Shown here piece after piece: positions 46,759-55,032 of a stretch of 64,000 bases of DNA. The stretch covers positions 310,001 to 374,000 of the forward strand of contig NZ_BIME01000002.1 in NCBI RefSeq assembly GCF_004000925.1, read 5' to 3'. The DNA comes from Paenibacillus illinoisensis NBRC 15959 (GTDB lineage: Bacteria > Bacillota > Bacilli > Paenibacillales > Paenibacillaceae). Below the pieces are notes generated by a model, which was not told where the DNA came from, searched no databases, and worked only from the letters and a program-made list of their open reading frames with translations. How positions within the stretch are numbered: the first letter of the stretch is position 1; every line of letters starts with the position of its first letter. Position numbers and translations under genes: made by a program.

Positions 46759-47891
46759 TTGACGTACTCATCGTCGATGACGATCAACTCGTGCGCAAAG
46801 GCCTTATGCTCGCAATGCCTTGGGACAGATTTGAAATGAGGATCGTTGGCGAAGCGGGAAACGGAGAGAAGGCGCTTGAATTTCTGTCTGAAAACCACGT
46901 CGATCTATTGATTACCGATCTGGCCATGCCGGTCATGTCAGGGATCGAGTTAATCCGTACCGCTCGTAAGCTATACCCGGATCTGCCAATTGCGGTTCTG
47001 ACCCTTCATCAGGATTTTGAATACATTCAGGAGGCACTCCGTCTGGGCGCCATCGATTACATTGCCAAAGTACAGCTTGAGAAAGAACGGTTCGAGGAAG
47101 TGCTTGGGCGCATTCATGACCGTATCCAGGCCGACAGGCGAAAACGGTTTAATGACGAAGCCGCGACAGAATCCGTAAAGGATGCGCTATTTTATGGGGA
47201 GCAAGGAAAAGAAACTCCATCGTTCGGTGAGTCGTGCTGTGAACATGAACGGATTGGGTCGTCAGTCATTGAAGCGAGCGATGTGAGCATTAAGGACAAG
47301 TTGCATTCGTTTCGCTGGGTTCATGAAGAGCGTTATATGAGTGAACTTCTACACGATTTGAAAACCATGAGATTGCCTGTACCCCGATTGATGCAGTTGC
47401 TGTACGGTGTAACGGAAGACTGGAACCGGACATTTAAAAACATTGTCATCACGGAAATGACGATACCTGTTCATTTTGCATCATGGAACGATGTGGTGGA
47501 ATGGATGGCGAACTTTCGTGCAGAAGCGCTACGTTTATCAGGTGGGCAGTATCTGCGCAAGGAGGTCAGCAGCAGTATCATGACCGCCGTCAAAATCATA
47601 CATGACGAGTTGCAGAATCCACTATTCGCCAGCGATGTATCGAAGCGGGTCAACCTCAGCCGCAGTTATTTCAATCAATGTTTCAAAGAAATGATAGGTT
47701 ATTCGTTTAACGAATATCTGCGCAAAATTCGGATCGACAAGGCGAAGGACTATCTGACACAAACAGCTAAACCGATTGTCTGGATCGCGGAACATACGGG
47801 TTATGCGGACGAAAAATACTTCAGCCGGATTTTCCGTGAGCAGGTAGGCATGCTGCCAAGCGAGTACCGCAATACACCAAGAAGAGGGTAG
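46755..47891 (+). CDS. AraC-type response regulator (YesN family) of the arabinoside locus
   Basis: A 378-residue regulator. The receiver domain starts MIDVLIVDDDQ with phosphoacceptor Asp55 in LLITDLAMPVMSG. The usual KP dipeptide after beta-5 is replaced by AKVQ, a common variant in this subgroup. A short linker precedes the C-terminal AraC helix-turn-helix (NPLFASDVSKRVNLSRSYFN ... TGYADEKYFSRIFREQVGML). ATGA overlap with the kinase gene indicates coupling. It probably activates the binding-protein and permease genes immediately downstream. Confidence 0.92.
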   Translation: MIDVLIVDDDQLVRKGLMLAMPWDRFEMRIVGEAGNGEKALEFLSENHVDLLITDLAMPVMSGIELIRTARKLYPDLPIAVLTLHQDFEYIQEALRLGAIDYIAKVQLEKERFEEVLGRIHDRIQADRRKRFNDEAATESVKDALFYGEQGKETPSFGESCCEHERIGSSVIEASDVSIKDKLHSFRWVHEERYMSELLHDLKTMRLPVPRLMQLLYGVTEDWNRTFKNIVITEMTIPVHFASWNDVVEWMANFRAEALRLSGGQYLRKEVSSSIMTAVKIIHDELQNPLFASDVSKRVNLSRSYFNQCFKEMIGYSFNEYLRKIRIDKAKDYLTQTAKPIVWIAEHTGYADEKYFSRIFREQVGMLPSEYRNTPRRG

Positions 47892-47921
47892 ACGAATGGA
47901 GAGAAGGTAGGATGAATGAGT

Positions 47922-47937
47922 TGTAAGCGTTAACAAA
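47922..47937 (+). promoter_or_regulatory. Perfect cre consensus upstream of the arabinoside transporter
   Basis: TTGTAAGCGTTAACAA fits the CcpA consensus WTGNAANCGNWWNCAW at every defined position. It lies 117 bp before the binding-protein start, so carbon catabolite repression of this importer is likely. Confidence 0.7.
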
Positions 47938-48053
47938 AACAGACGTTTCACCTCCTGTTCTTCGTTCGGCTCTCTATCCATAAACGTTTTCCGGCCGTGT
48001 TATATTGTTGGTGCTGGACGCGAAGGACATTCCATTAAAGGGGGAGCATCCAT

Positions 48054-49748
48054 TTGGGCAAAAAAATGGTCATGGTGGCAATGACGCTGTTGCTCGCATT
48101 CACGAGCGCCTGCAGCGACGCGGGCAACAAGGAGAATGAAACGGCGGAAAGTAATACTACGCCTGGCGTTGTTGAAGAAGGGCCGGCAGATCCATTTGGC
48201 AAGTACGATCAGACGATTACACTAAGGTACGGCAAAGAGGTCGATCCAACAGACAAAAGTTTGCCTGCCGGGGATACACCGGAGAACAACCAGTATTCGC
48301 GTTATGTGAAGGACAATCTGAATATTGATACCAAAGTCACCTGGCAGGCGGCGACCGGAACGAACTATGAGCAGAAAGTTAACCTCGCGATTTCAAGTAA
48401 CGATTTACCCGATGCCCTCGTGGTCAAGGATACCCAGCTGCGGGCAATGGTTAAGGCGGGCCAGCTGGAAGACCTGACCGATGCATTTAATCGATATGCT
48501 TCACCAGCCATGAAGAGTTATATGGAGAAAACAAACGGTGTGTCTGCCGAGGCGGTAACATTTGACGGGAAAATGTACGCTATCCCTAGTATACAAGTAC
48601 ACTCCGATGGTGTTCACCAAATGTGGATACGCAAGGACTGGCTCGACAAGCTGGGACTTGAACCGCCCCAAACGATGGAGGAACTGGAGAATGTAGCGAA
48701 AGCATTCGTGGAACAAGATCCGGACGGCAACGGCAAGAGCGATACGATTGGGATTGCAGGACAGCAGAACGGCGGCCGATTATATGCGAATTTCCTGGAA
48801 TCAACGAACAACACGTATGGACTTGATCCAATCTTCGGGGCTTACAAGGCTTATCCTGGTTACTGGTTAAAAGATGATGCAGGTAACCCGGTTTACGGTT
48901 CCATTCTGCCAGAAACGAAGGAAGCGCTCGCCAAACTGCGCGACATGTATGCGAATGGGCTCATTGACAAGGAACTCGGCATTCGCAAAGCCGCGTCCGA
49001 GCCCGTAGTCAACGGTAATGCAGGGATCTTCTTCGCACCATGGTGGATGGGATATGGACCTCTTCCCGATGCGATTAAAAACGATCCAAACGCCAACTGG
49101 CAGGCATACTTGCTGCCGCTGGATGCTGATGGACAATTTAATGCTCATATGGGTGCTCCTTCTACCGTATTCGTTGTTGTGCGCAAAGGATATGAACATC
49201 CCGAAGCGGTCATCAAAATGCTGAATCTGCTCATTCGGGATGAATCGAAGTTTGATATCTCTGTGCCTGTAGGTCACTATCCGCTGCGTGTACCGATGTC
49301 CTATATGGATGAGAGCGAATATTCAGCGAAAGCTTTGCAAGAAGTACTTGCTGGCACGAAAAAACCGGAAGACTTCACCGATCCAGGCTACAAACTGCTT
49401 GCTGCAGACATTCAGAACGTCAAAAAGGTGAAGAAAGAGCCGTATGACAATATGGACATCCAGTATTGGGACCCTCAGGCAGACCTTGGTGTATGGAGCC
49501 GCATCTATTCACTCTTGGTCGGATCATCGTCCTTGCAGCAGGATTACAACAAGGTATACAGCTTGCTCTATTCCCAAACCCGCACGATGGAAAGCCGTTG
49601 GTCGAATCTGAAAAAGCTGGAGGATGAAACCTTCCTGAAGATCATTATGGGGGCTGCACCTCTGGATACGTTCGATACGTTCGTCAGCGACTGGAAAAAG
49701 CAAGGCGGGGACAAAATCACCGAGGAAGTGAAGGAGTACGTCAAGTAG
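48054..49748 (+). CDS. Extracellular sugar-binding lipoprotein of the second LplA-type transporter
   Basis: A 564-residue family 1 solute-binding lipoprotein. The signal MGKKMVMVAMTLLLAF leads to lipobox TSAC (Cys20). Family segments include MWIRKDWLDKLGLEPP, the calcium-loop-like QDPDGNGKSDTIG, IFFAPWWMGYGP and the C-terminal PLDTFDTFVSDWKKQGG. It starts at TTG 48054 with AAGGGGGAG about 7 bases upstream. It probably delivers arabinose-containing oligosaccharides to the two permeases that follow; the ligand is inferred from GH127 nearby. Confidence 0.9.
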   Translation: MGKKMVMVAMTLLLAFTSACSDAGNKENETAESNTTPGVVEEGPADPFGKYDQTITLRYGKEVDPTDKSLPAGDTPENNQYSRYVKDNLNIDTKVTWQAATGTNYEQKVNLAISSNDLPDALVVKDTQLRAMVKAGQLEDLTDAFNRYASPAMKSYMEKTNGVSAEAVTFDGKMYAIPSIQVHSDGVHQMWIRKDWLDKLGLEPPQTMEELENVAKAFVEQDPDGNGKSDTIGIAGQQNGGRLYANFLESTNNTYGLDPIFGAYKAYPGYWLKDDAGNPVYGSILPETKEALAKLRDMYANGLIDKELGIRKAASEPVVNGNAGIFFAPWWMGYGPLPDAIKNDPNANWQAYLLPLDADGQFNAHMGAPSTVFVVVRKGYEHPEAVIKMLNLLIRDESKFDISVPVGHYPLRVPMSYMDESEYSAKALQEVLAGTKKPEDFTDPGYKLLAADIQNVKKVKKEPYDNMDIQYWDPQADLGVWSRIYSLLVGSSSLQQDYNKVYSLLYSQTRTMESRWSNLKKLEDETFLKIIMGAAPLDTFDTFVSDWKKQGGDKITEEVKEYVK

Positions 49749-49759
49749 AAGCTGTCCAG

Positions 49760-49790
49760 AGCGCCGGGGGTCAGTCATCCGGCGCTTCTT
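49760..49790 (+). terminator. GC-rich hairpin between binding protein and permease genes
   Basis: AGCGCCGG and CCGGCGCT form an 8-bp stem followed by TCTTCC, a weak T tract. It is likely a partial terminator or mRNA stabiliser that lets the binding protein be made in excess over the permeases, as is common in such operons. Confidence 0.5.
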
Positions 49791-49834
49791 CCTGAGAAGA
49801 TCAGGGATGGGAGATTGCAGAGGAGGAACACCGG

Positions 49835-50725
49835 ATGCGAAACCGAAGTTTCATCAAACATTATTACATCATGCTGCTGCCCGGAATGGTGTGGCTGCTG
49901 TTCATCAGCATCATTCCCATGTTCGGGATTGCCATTGCATTTCAGGACTTTAACCCGGGCCAGGGCATTTGGAAATCGACCTGGATCGGGCTGGAGAACT
50001 TCGAATATATGTTTAGCCTGAACGATACCAAGACCATTTTCTTCAATACCGTGTACATTGCCGTCATGAAAATAGCAGGTAACCTGATTGTGCCGTTAGT
50101 CTTTGCGATCATGCTGAATGAACTGCGTCTTATGGTGGTTAAGCGCTGGGTTCAAACGATCGTGTACCTTCCGCATTTTTTGTCCTGGGTGATCCTGTCA
50201 GGCATATTGCTCGATGTGTTTTCGTACACGGGTCCGGTCAACGGATTACTGAACATCGTGGGGATTGAACCGGTGTTGTTCTTCGCCCGTGCAGACTTGT
50301 TCCCATTTATTGTCGTCGGCAGCGATGTATGGAAGGAGTTCGGCTTCAACACGATCATCTACTTGGCTGCACTCACGGGCATCAGTCCATCCTTGTACGA
50401 AGCGGCTTCGATTGACGGAGCAACCCGGATGCGGAGAATATGGCATGTAACACTGCCTGGCTTGCGAACCACGATTGTACTCTTGGCGGTGTTAAGCCTT
50501 GGGAACGTACTGAACGCAGGCTTTGACCAGATTTTCAACCTGTACAACCCGCTGCTCTATTCCACGGGTGACATTATCGATACTTGGGTATACCGCGAAG
50601 GATTGCTGAACATGCAGTACGGACTTGCAACCGCAGTTGGTTTGCTGAAGTCGATAGTCAGTTTTGTGCTCATTATCGTTTCGTATCTGCTGGCTTCGAA
50701 ATTCGCCAATTACCGTATATTCTGA
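49835..50725 (+). CDS. Sugar ABC transporter permease (LplB type)
   Basis: A 296-residue CUT1 permease with six membrane helices, the EAA loop YEAASIDGATRMRRIWHVTL and family ending SKFANYRIF. GGAGGA precedes ATG 49835. It is closely related in layout to the permease at 11146 and pairs with the gene 22 bases downstream. Confidence 0.92.
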   Translation: MRNRSFIKHYYIMLLPGMVWLLFISIIPMFGIAIAFQDFNPGQGIWKSTWIGLENFEYMFSLNDTKTIFFNTVYIAVMKIAGNLIVPLVFAIMLNELRLMVVKRWVQTIVYLPHFLSWVILSGILLDVFSYTGPVNGLLNIVGIEPVLFFARADLFPFIVVGSDVWKEFGFNTIIYLAALTGISPSLYEAASIDGATRMRRIWHVTLPGLRTTIVLLAVLSLGNVLNAGFDQIFNLYNPLLYSTGDIIDTWVYREGLLNMQYGLATAVGLLKSIVSFVLIIVSYLLASKFANYRIF

Positions 50726-50747
50726 TAAGGTGAAGGAGTCGAGCGAG

Positions 50748-51632
50748 ATGATTAGAGAAACAACGCTGCGATCCAGGGTGTTTGATGTCACGCTTCTGGT
50801 TGTGCTGCTCCTGATTGCATTCCTGTGCATACTGCCCCTCTGGTATACGCTGGCCGTGTCCTTAAGCGAAAAATCAGCGGCGGCTGCCGGAAAAGTATGG
50901 TTATGGCCCGTTGGCTTCAACTTCAATTCATATCAACAAATTATCGGCGACCGTTCCTTTTTTAATTCCTTCTGGATTTCCATTCAGCGGGTTGTGCTTG
51001 GTGCAACAATCACGTTTGTGGTGACAACGATGATGGCTTATCCGCTCTCAAGAAGCCCGCGAGAATTCCGTATGCGGAATGTATTCATGTGGATTCTTGT
51101 GTTCACGCTGCTGTTCAACGGCGGCCTGATTCCATGGTACATGACGGTGAAGGCGATAGGTCTATATGATACCATCTGGGCACTTGTTCTTGGCGGGGGA
51201 GTGCCGGTATTTAACGTCATTCTGATCGTGAACTATTTCCGTAATCTGCCCAAGGAACTGGACGAGGCTGCGCTCGTGGACGGGGCCGGGCCTTGGCGAA
51301 TGTTAATCACCATTTATGTACCGCTGGCCGTACCGGTACTGGCTACTGTCACATTGTTCACCATCGTCTACCATTGGAATGAGTTCTTCCATGGATTGGT
51401 GCTGACTTCAGGGCAGGATCATTATCCGCTGCAAACGTTAATCCAGCAATTCGTTGTGGTCATCGACGCGTCGAACATGACGGAAGACCAATATAAACGC
51501 ATGAACGAGTTGTCCAATCAAACATTGAATGCCGCGAAAATTTTTATTGCCATGCTTCCCGTACTTATTGTATATCCGTTCCTGCAGCGCTTTTTCATTC
51601 ACGGTATTACACTGGGTTCGGTGAAGGAGTAG
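50748..51632 (+). CDS. Sugar ABC transporter permease (LplC type)
   Basis: A 294-residue CUT1 permease with six helices, the EAA loop LDEAALVDGAGPWRMLITIY and ending FLQRFFIHGITLGSVKE. ATG 50748 is used, with GAAGGAG upstream; longer in-frame readings run into the previous gene. It is the last gene of the arabinoside locus. The ATPase is missing and presumably shared. Confidence 0.92.
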   Translation: MIRETTLRSRVFDVTLLVVLLLIAFLCILPLWYTLAVSLSEKSAAAAGKVWLWPVGFNFNSYQQIIGDRSFFNSFWISIQRVVLGATITFVVTTMMAYPLSRSPREFRMRNVFMWILVFTLLFNGGLIPWYMTVKAIGLYDTIWALVLGGGVPVFNVILIVNYFRNLPKELDEAALVDGAGPWRMLITIYVPLAVPVLATVTLFTIVYHWNEFFHGLVLTSGQDHYPLQTLIQQFVVVIDASNMTEDQYKRMNELSNQTLNAAKIFIAMLPVLIVYPFLQRFFIHGITLGSVKE

Positions 51633-51674
51633 CTGCATAGGACATAGCCTAAGAACAAACGAATAGCGTGACAG

Positions 51675-51717
51675 AATAGGTCTGTAGTCGATTTCGTCGG
51701 GTACGGACCTATTTTTA
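51675..51717 (+). terminator. Rho-independent terminator of the arabinoside operon
   Basis: AATAGGTC and GACCTATT pair around an imperfect inner stem and are followed by TTTATT. Confidence 0.75.
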
Positions 51718-51804
51718 TTAAAGTGTCAATTCACTCAAGCTGCTTCGAACCAAATTCACCTTACATTTAGGCTGTCTCCGAATAGTGAATGTGGAGTCGT
51801 GAAA

Positions 51805-51847
51805 TTAACAACCCGTTTACATGAACATGAAACAGAAGAAATATTTT
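51805..51847 (+). promoter_or_regulatory. Candidate Pho-box promoter of the glp/ugp operon
   Basis: TTAACA (51805) and TTTACA (51816) are consensus PhoP half-sites 11 bp apart; a degenerate ATGAAA (51827) keeps the phase, and nine bases later TATTTT (51842) could be the -10. Only two repeats are good, so this is weaker than the phoA array. Phosphate control of glycerophosphodiester uptake is well known for E. coli ugp and Bacillus glpQ. Confidence 0.45.
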
Positions 51848-51892
51848 AGCTTTAACATGTAAGATGACTAACGAGGGAATGAGGACTGAATC

Positions 51893-52432
51893 ATGAAGAA
51901 TTATCCGATCATCGCTTCCATCACGGTAGATGAGCAAATTGCACAGGCTATAGCAAGCGATGTGAAGCGAGTTATTCTGATGACAGGAAACATTACGAAT
52001 CTTGGCTCGATCATAGAGAAACTGCATCAAAGCGGTAAACAGGCCTATGTACATACGGAGATGGTATCCGGAATTGGACGAGATGCCTCTGCCATTCAAT
52101 ATCTTGCTGATATGTTTAAAGTCGATGGGATTGTGACAACGAAGAGCAATGCGGTGTCAGCAGCCAGACAAGCCGGCATATTAAGCATTCAACGTATATT
52201 TGCTATTGATTCAGCAGCCATTGAGACTGCAGTGCGGATGATTAAGAGCTACAAGCCTGATGAGGTTGAACTGATGCCGGGGCTTATGCCTCGAGTCATC
52301 CAAGAGCTGAATGAGCGCATCACACAGCCATTGATCGTTGGTGGACTGATTCGACATGAGGAAGAGATACAGCAGGCCCTAAAGAGTGGGGCAGATTTTG
52401 TATCGATAGGCCATGAGAAATTCTGGACTTAA
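51893..52432 (+). CDS. glpP: Glycerol-3-phosphate-responsive antiterminator GlpP
   Basis: A 179-residue protein with the full GlpP fold: PIIASITVDEQIAQAIASDV, VILMTGNITNLGSIIEKLHQ, VHTEMVSGIGRD, FKVDGIVTTKS, AVELMPG-like VELMPGLMPRVI, LIVGGLIRHEEEI and ALKSGADFVSIGHEKFW. In Bacillus, GlpP bound to glycerol-3-phosphate binds leader mRNA and prevents termination before glp genes. Here its gene lies directly upstream of a terminator that precedes a glycerophosphodiesterase gene and the ugp transporter. No strong Shine-Dalgarno is visible beyond GAGGGAATGAGG. Confidence 0.92.
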   Translation: MKNYPIIASITVDEQIAQAIASDVKRVILMTGNITNLGSIIEKLHQSGKQAYVHTEMVSGIGRDASAIQYLADMFKVDGIVTTKSNAVSAARQAGILSIQRIFAIDSAAIETAVRMIKSYKPDEVELMPGLMPRVIQELNERITQPLIVGGLIRHEEEIQQALKSGADFVSIGHEKFWT

Positions 52433-52466
52433 TTTCATACATTTATCCTTGGGTGGAGACGACGAG

Positions 52467-52535
52467 AAAACCCGGTGGTAAGTAAATCAATACAACCTTG
52501 ATGTTGAAGGAGGGTGATTTGCTGCTGGGTTTTTT
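52467..52535 (+). promoter_or_regulatory. Conditional terminator / GlpP target leader before the glpQ-type gene
   Basis: AAAACCC (52467) with AAATCA (near 52484) pairs with TGATTT (near 52515) and GGGTTTTTT (52527-52535), giving a long imperfect hairpin with a U tail inside the 139-bp gap between glpP and the phosphodiesterase gene. The purine-rich GGTGGAGACGACGAG just upstream is suited to be an RNA-binding site. By analogy with glpFK/glpD leaders, GlpP with glycerol-3-phosphate should allow read-through. Confidence 0.6.
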
Positions 52536-52571
52536 GTGTTGTCCAAAAAATACAACAGGAGGTAATGGAGC

Positions 52572-53285
52572 ATGATTATTCAAGCAGTTGCTCATCGAGG
52601 CTATCCCAAGAAATATCCTGAAAATACGTTGTCATCCTTTTTAAAAGCGGTGGAACTTGGGTTCACCCATCTCGAACTGGATGTACATCTAAGCAAAGAT
52701 GGTATCCCGGTTGTCATTCATGATCATACGGTTGACCGCATGACGAATGGAACAGGTAGGGTAGCTGATTATTCAGCTTCGGAGCTGCAATCGTTCCACA
52801 TAGAACAAGATGAGCACATACCAACCCTAGAAGAGGTGCTTCGAGCTTTGAAGGGGAACATTGGGCTTAACATCGAGCTTAAGCAGATGGGTACTTACTA
52901 TCCTCAGCTCGAGGAGAAGGTACTTGAAGTGATTAAGGAATTCAACATGCTGGATCAGGTCGTCATTACGTCATTTGATTTTGACGCCTTGGAGAGAATC
53001 AGACAATTATCTAGGGAGGTACGCATCGGTCTGATTACCTTTGGTTGTTCGAAGGCTATTCTTGACTGGTCTGTAGAGATGGGGGCGACGTTCTTGTCTA
53101 TGCACTACGCTTTTGTAACCGAGCATTATATTCATCGATGTCAAGAGCTGGGGATTCAATTGATGGCCTGGACAATTAACGAGACTTCTATCATGAAGAA
53201 ATTTCAAGATTATCCGTCTGTGTGGGTCTGTACAGACGAGCTCGAATCCTTCATGGATGTGTTGGAGCTGCCCAGCTCAGTATGA
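52572..53285 (+). CDS. glpQ: Cytoplasmic glycerophosphodiester phosphodiesterase
   Basis: A 237-residue GDPD-family enzyme: AHRGYPKKYPENT (catalytic His, Arg and the E-N-T), LELDVHLSKDGIPVVIHDHT (metal ligands and second His), NIELKQMG and a final AWTINE. Lack of a signal peptide makes it UgpQ-like: it hydrolyses imported glycerophosphodiesters to glycerol-3-phosphate and an alcohol. The ribosome binding site is AGGAGG. It is the first gene after the GlpP-type terminator, followed by phosphatase and ugp transporter genes in one operon. The symbol ugpQ would fit equally well. Confidence 0.92.
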   Translation: MIIQAVAHRGYPKKYPENTLSSFLKAVELGFTHLELDVHLSKDGIPVVIHDHTVDRMTNGTGRVADYSASELQSFHIEQDEHIPTLEEVLRALKGNIGLNIELKQMGTYYPQLEEKVLEVIKEFNMLDQVVITSFDFDALERIRQLSREVRIGLITFGCSKAILDWSVEMGATFLSMHYAFVTEHYIHRCQELGIQLMAWTINETSIMKKFQDYPSVWVCTDELESFMDVLELPSSV

Positions 53286-53303
53286 GTGGGCAAGGGTAAG
53301 GTT

Positions 53304-54137
53304 ATGGAAAATGTGTATGATTACGATGCGTATTGCTTCGATCTAGACGGAACGATTTATGTTAGCCAGATGATCCTTCCTGGCGTAAACAGCTTCATTA
53401 GCAGCTTGAGATCCCAAGACAAGCGTCTGTTGTTCTTAACGAATACTCCCGTACATACCAGGGAGGATTGCTACAAGAGGCTGCTGAGTCTGGGTGTACC
53501 ATGCGAGCTTGACGAAATTCTGACCGCGGGATACGTGTCAGGGATGTATTTTGCAGAGTATGCGCCTAATGCCAGAGTACTGGTTGTAGGTGAGGAGGCT
53601 TTGCGGAGTGAACTTCGAGCGATCGGGATCACAATGACGGAAGATCCAACTCAATCAACGCATGTATTAGTCGGAATGGATCGGCAGTTCCATTACGACA
53701 AGCTTCATTTGGCGGCAAAAGCAGTTCGTCATGGAGCAGTTCTCATGGCAACGAATCCGGATAGCTGCTGTCCCGTCCAGGGAGATATCATTCCGGATAC
53801 CGGCTCGATTCTAAGCTCGATTGAGGCAGCCAGCCAGCAGAAAACATCCGTCGTGATTGGTAAACCCTCCCGTTACTATGCAGAGAAGGCAATCCAGCTC
53901 TTGAATGTGAACAACAGCAGATGCCTTATGATAGGCGATCGGTTGGAGACCGATATTTTATTTGGTCAACAGAAAGGAATGAAGACAGCCCTCGTGCTCA
54001 CAGGCATCTCCTCAAGAGAGGATATCGAGGAAACAGGGATTATTCCGGACTATATATGGTCTTCTTTCAACGAATGCATCATGGAGCAGGATAGCCAATC
54101 CAAGCACTCAATGGTGTTGCAGATGAAGAGAACTTAA
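53304..54137 (+). CDS. HAD-IIA family phosphatase
   Basis: A 277-residue haloacid-dehalogenase phosphatase of subclass IIA (NagD/AraL/glycerol-phosphatase type): motif I FDLDGTIY, motif II FLTNTPV, motif III GKPSRYYAEKA and motif IV MIGDRLETDILFG. Its place after the diesterase suggests glycerol-3-phosphate or a related sugar phosphate as substrate, releasing phosphate. ATG 53304 with AAGGG 8 bases upstream is preferred to a GTG at 53286 that directly follows the previous stop. Confidence 0.88.
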   Translation: MENVYDYDAYCFDLDGTIYVSQMILPGVNSFISSLRSQDKRLLFLTNTPVHTREDCYKRLLSLGVPCELDEILTAGYVSGMYFAEYAPNARVLVVGEEALRSELRAIGITMTEDPTQSTHVLVGMDRQFHYDKLHLAAKAVRHGAVLMATNPDSCCPVQGDIIPDTGSILSSIEAASQQKTSVVIGKPSRYYAEKAIQLLNVNNSRCLMIGDRLETDILFGQQKGMKTALVLTGISSREDIEETGIIPDYIWSSFNECIMEQDSQSKHSMVLQMKRT

Positions 54138-54175
54138 ATAGCAGTAAGTTCTGAAAAATAATGGAGGTGGAATTC

Positions 54176-55012
54176 ATGCGTTTAGCGTTACTTGGTGATT
54201 ATCACTATTCAAGCATGAGTCACGGAACGGAAGAGATGAAAGCTGCAAGAGTTCGTGCTTATGAACATATGCTCCAGGCTTTTTTGGAGGTTGAGGCGGA
54301 CTTTCATGTCTCTATTGGCGATTTGACGCATGAAGGAACAGCTCAGGAATTCCGATCGATTTTCTCCTTCCTTTCCAGGAGTGAACAGAACTTCATTCAT
54401 GTGCTTGGCAATCATGACACGTATTCGATACCGAAGCATGAAATCTCCAAATTAACAGGTCAAGATCGCTATCGGGCGGTTGACACGCCTCATGCCAGGC
54501 TGATTTTTCTGGATACAACCCAGGAGATGAATCCTGCAGATTGGGGAGGGGAGCTGGACGAAGAGCAGCTGACATGGCTCAAAGAAGAGCTTAACAATTC
54601 ACATGATAAGCAAGTACTTCTCTTTGGGCACCATCCGGTATTTGATACCACTGCACGCTCGACGCTTGATAAGCTGTACATTCGTCCACAGGATGAACTG
54701 AAGAGCATATTCAATAGTCGACCGGAAGGCGGCTTCTATTTTTGCGGACATAATCACATCAACTCCATTGTGAAGCAGGGGAAGTGGCACTATGTTCAGA
54801 CCGCAGCTTGCCTGGACGTGCCGGCATACCGTGTGATCGAAGTCCATGAGGGCCAGGTAGAGATAACTCACCATCCGATACAGGGTGCGGGTCTCCTCGC
54901 TGATATTCAGAGCTTTTGCTGTGATATGCCGGGCTTCGGTCCTGTCGCTGGTGCATTAGGAGAAAAAAGCGACCTTATTTTATCCGTTCAATACACATCG
55001 GCCGCTCAATAA
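54176..55012 (+). CDS. Calcineurin-like metallophosphoesterase (CpdA-like)
   Basis: A 278-residue cytoplasmic metallophosphoesterase with all motifs: LLGDYHYSS (normally GDxH; here D-Y-H), VSIGDLTH, LGNHDTY, LFGHHPV and CGHNHIN. It resembles Icc/CpdA phosphodiesterases. In this operon it may hydrolyse head-group-bearing or cyclic glycerophosphodiesters. ATG 54176 has GGAGGTGG upstream; ATG 54161 lies before that sequence and is unlikely. Confidence 0.88.
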   Translation: MRLALLGDYHYSSMSHGTEEMKAARVRAYEHMLQAFLEVEADFHVSIGDLTHEGTAQEFRSIFSFLSRSEQNFIHVLGNHDTYSIPKHEISKLTGQDRYRAVDTPHARLIFLDTTQEMNPADWGGELDEEQLTWLKEELNNSHDKQVLLFGHHPVFDTTARSTLDKLYIRPQDELKSIFNSRPEGGFYFCGHNHINSIVKQGKWHYVQTAACLDVPAYRVIEVHEGQVEITHHPIQGAGLLADIQSFCCDMPGFGPVAGALGEKSDLILSVQYTSAAQ

Positions 55013-55032
55013 ATGAAAGAGGAGGGAAGCTC

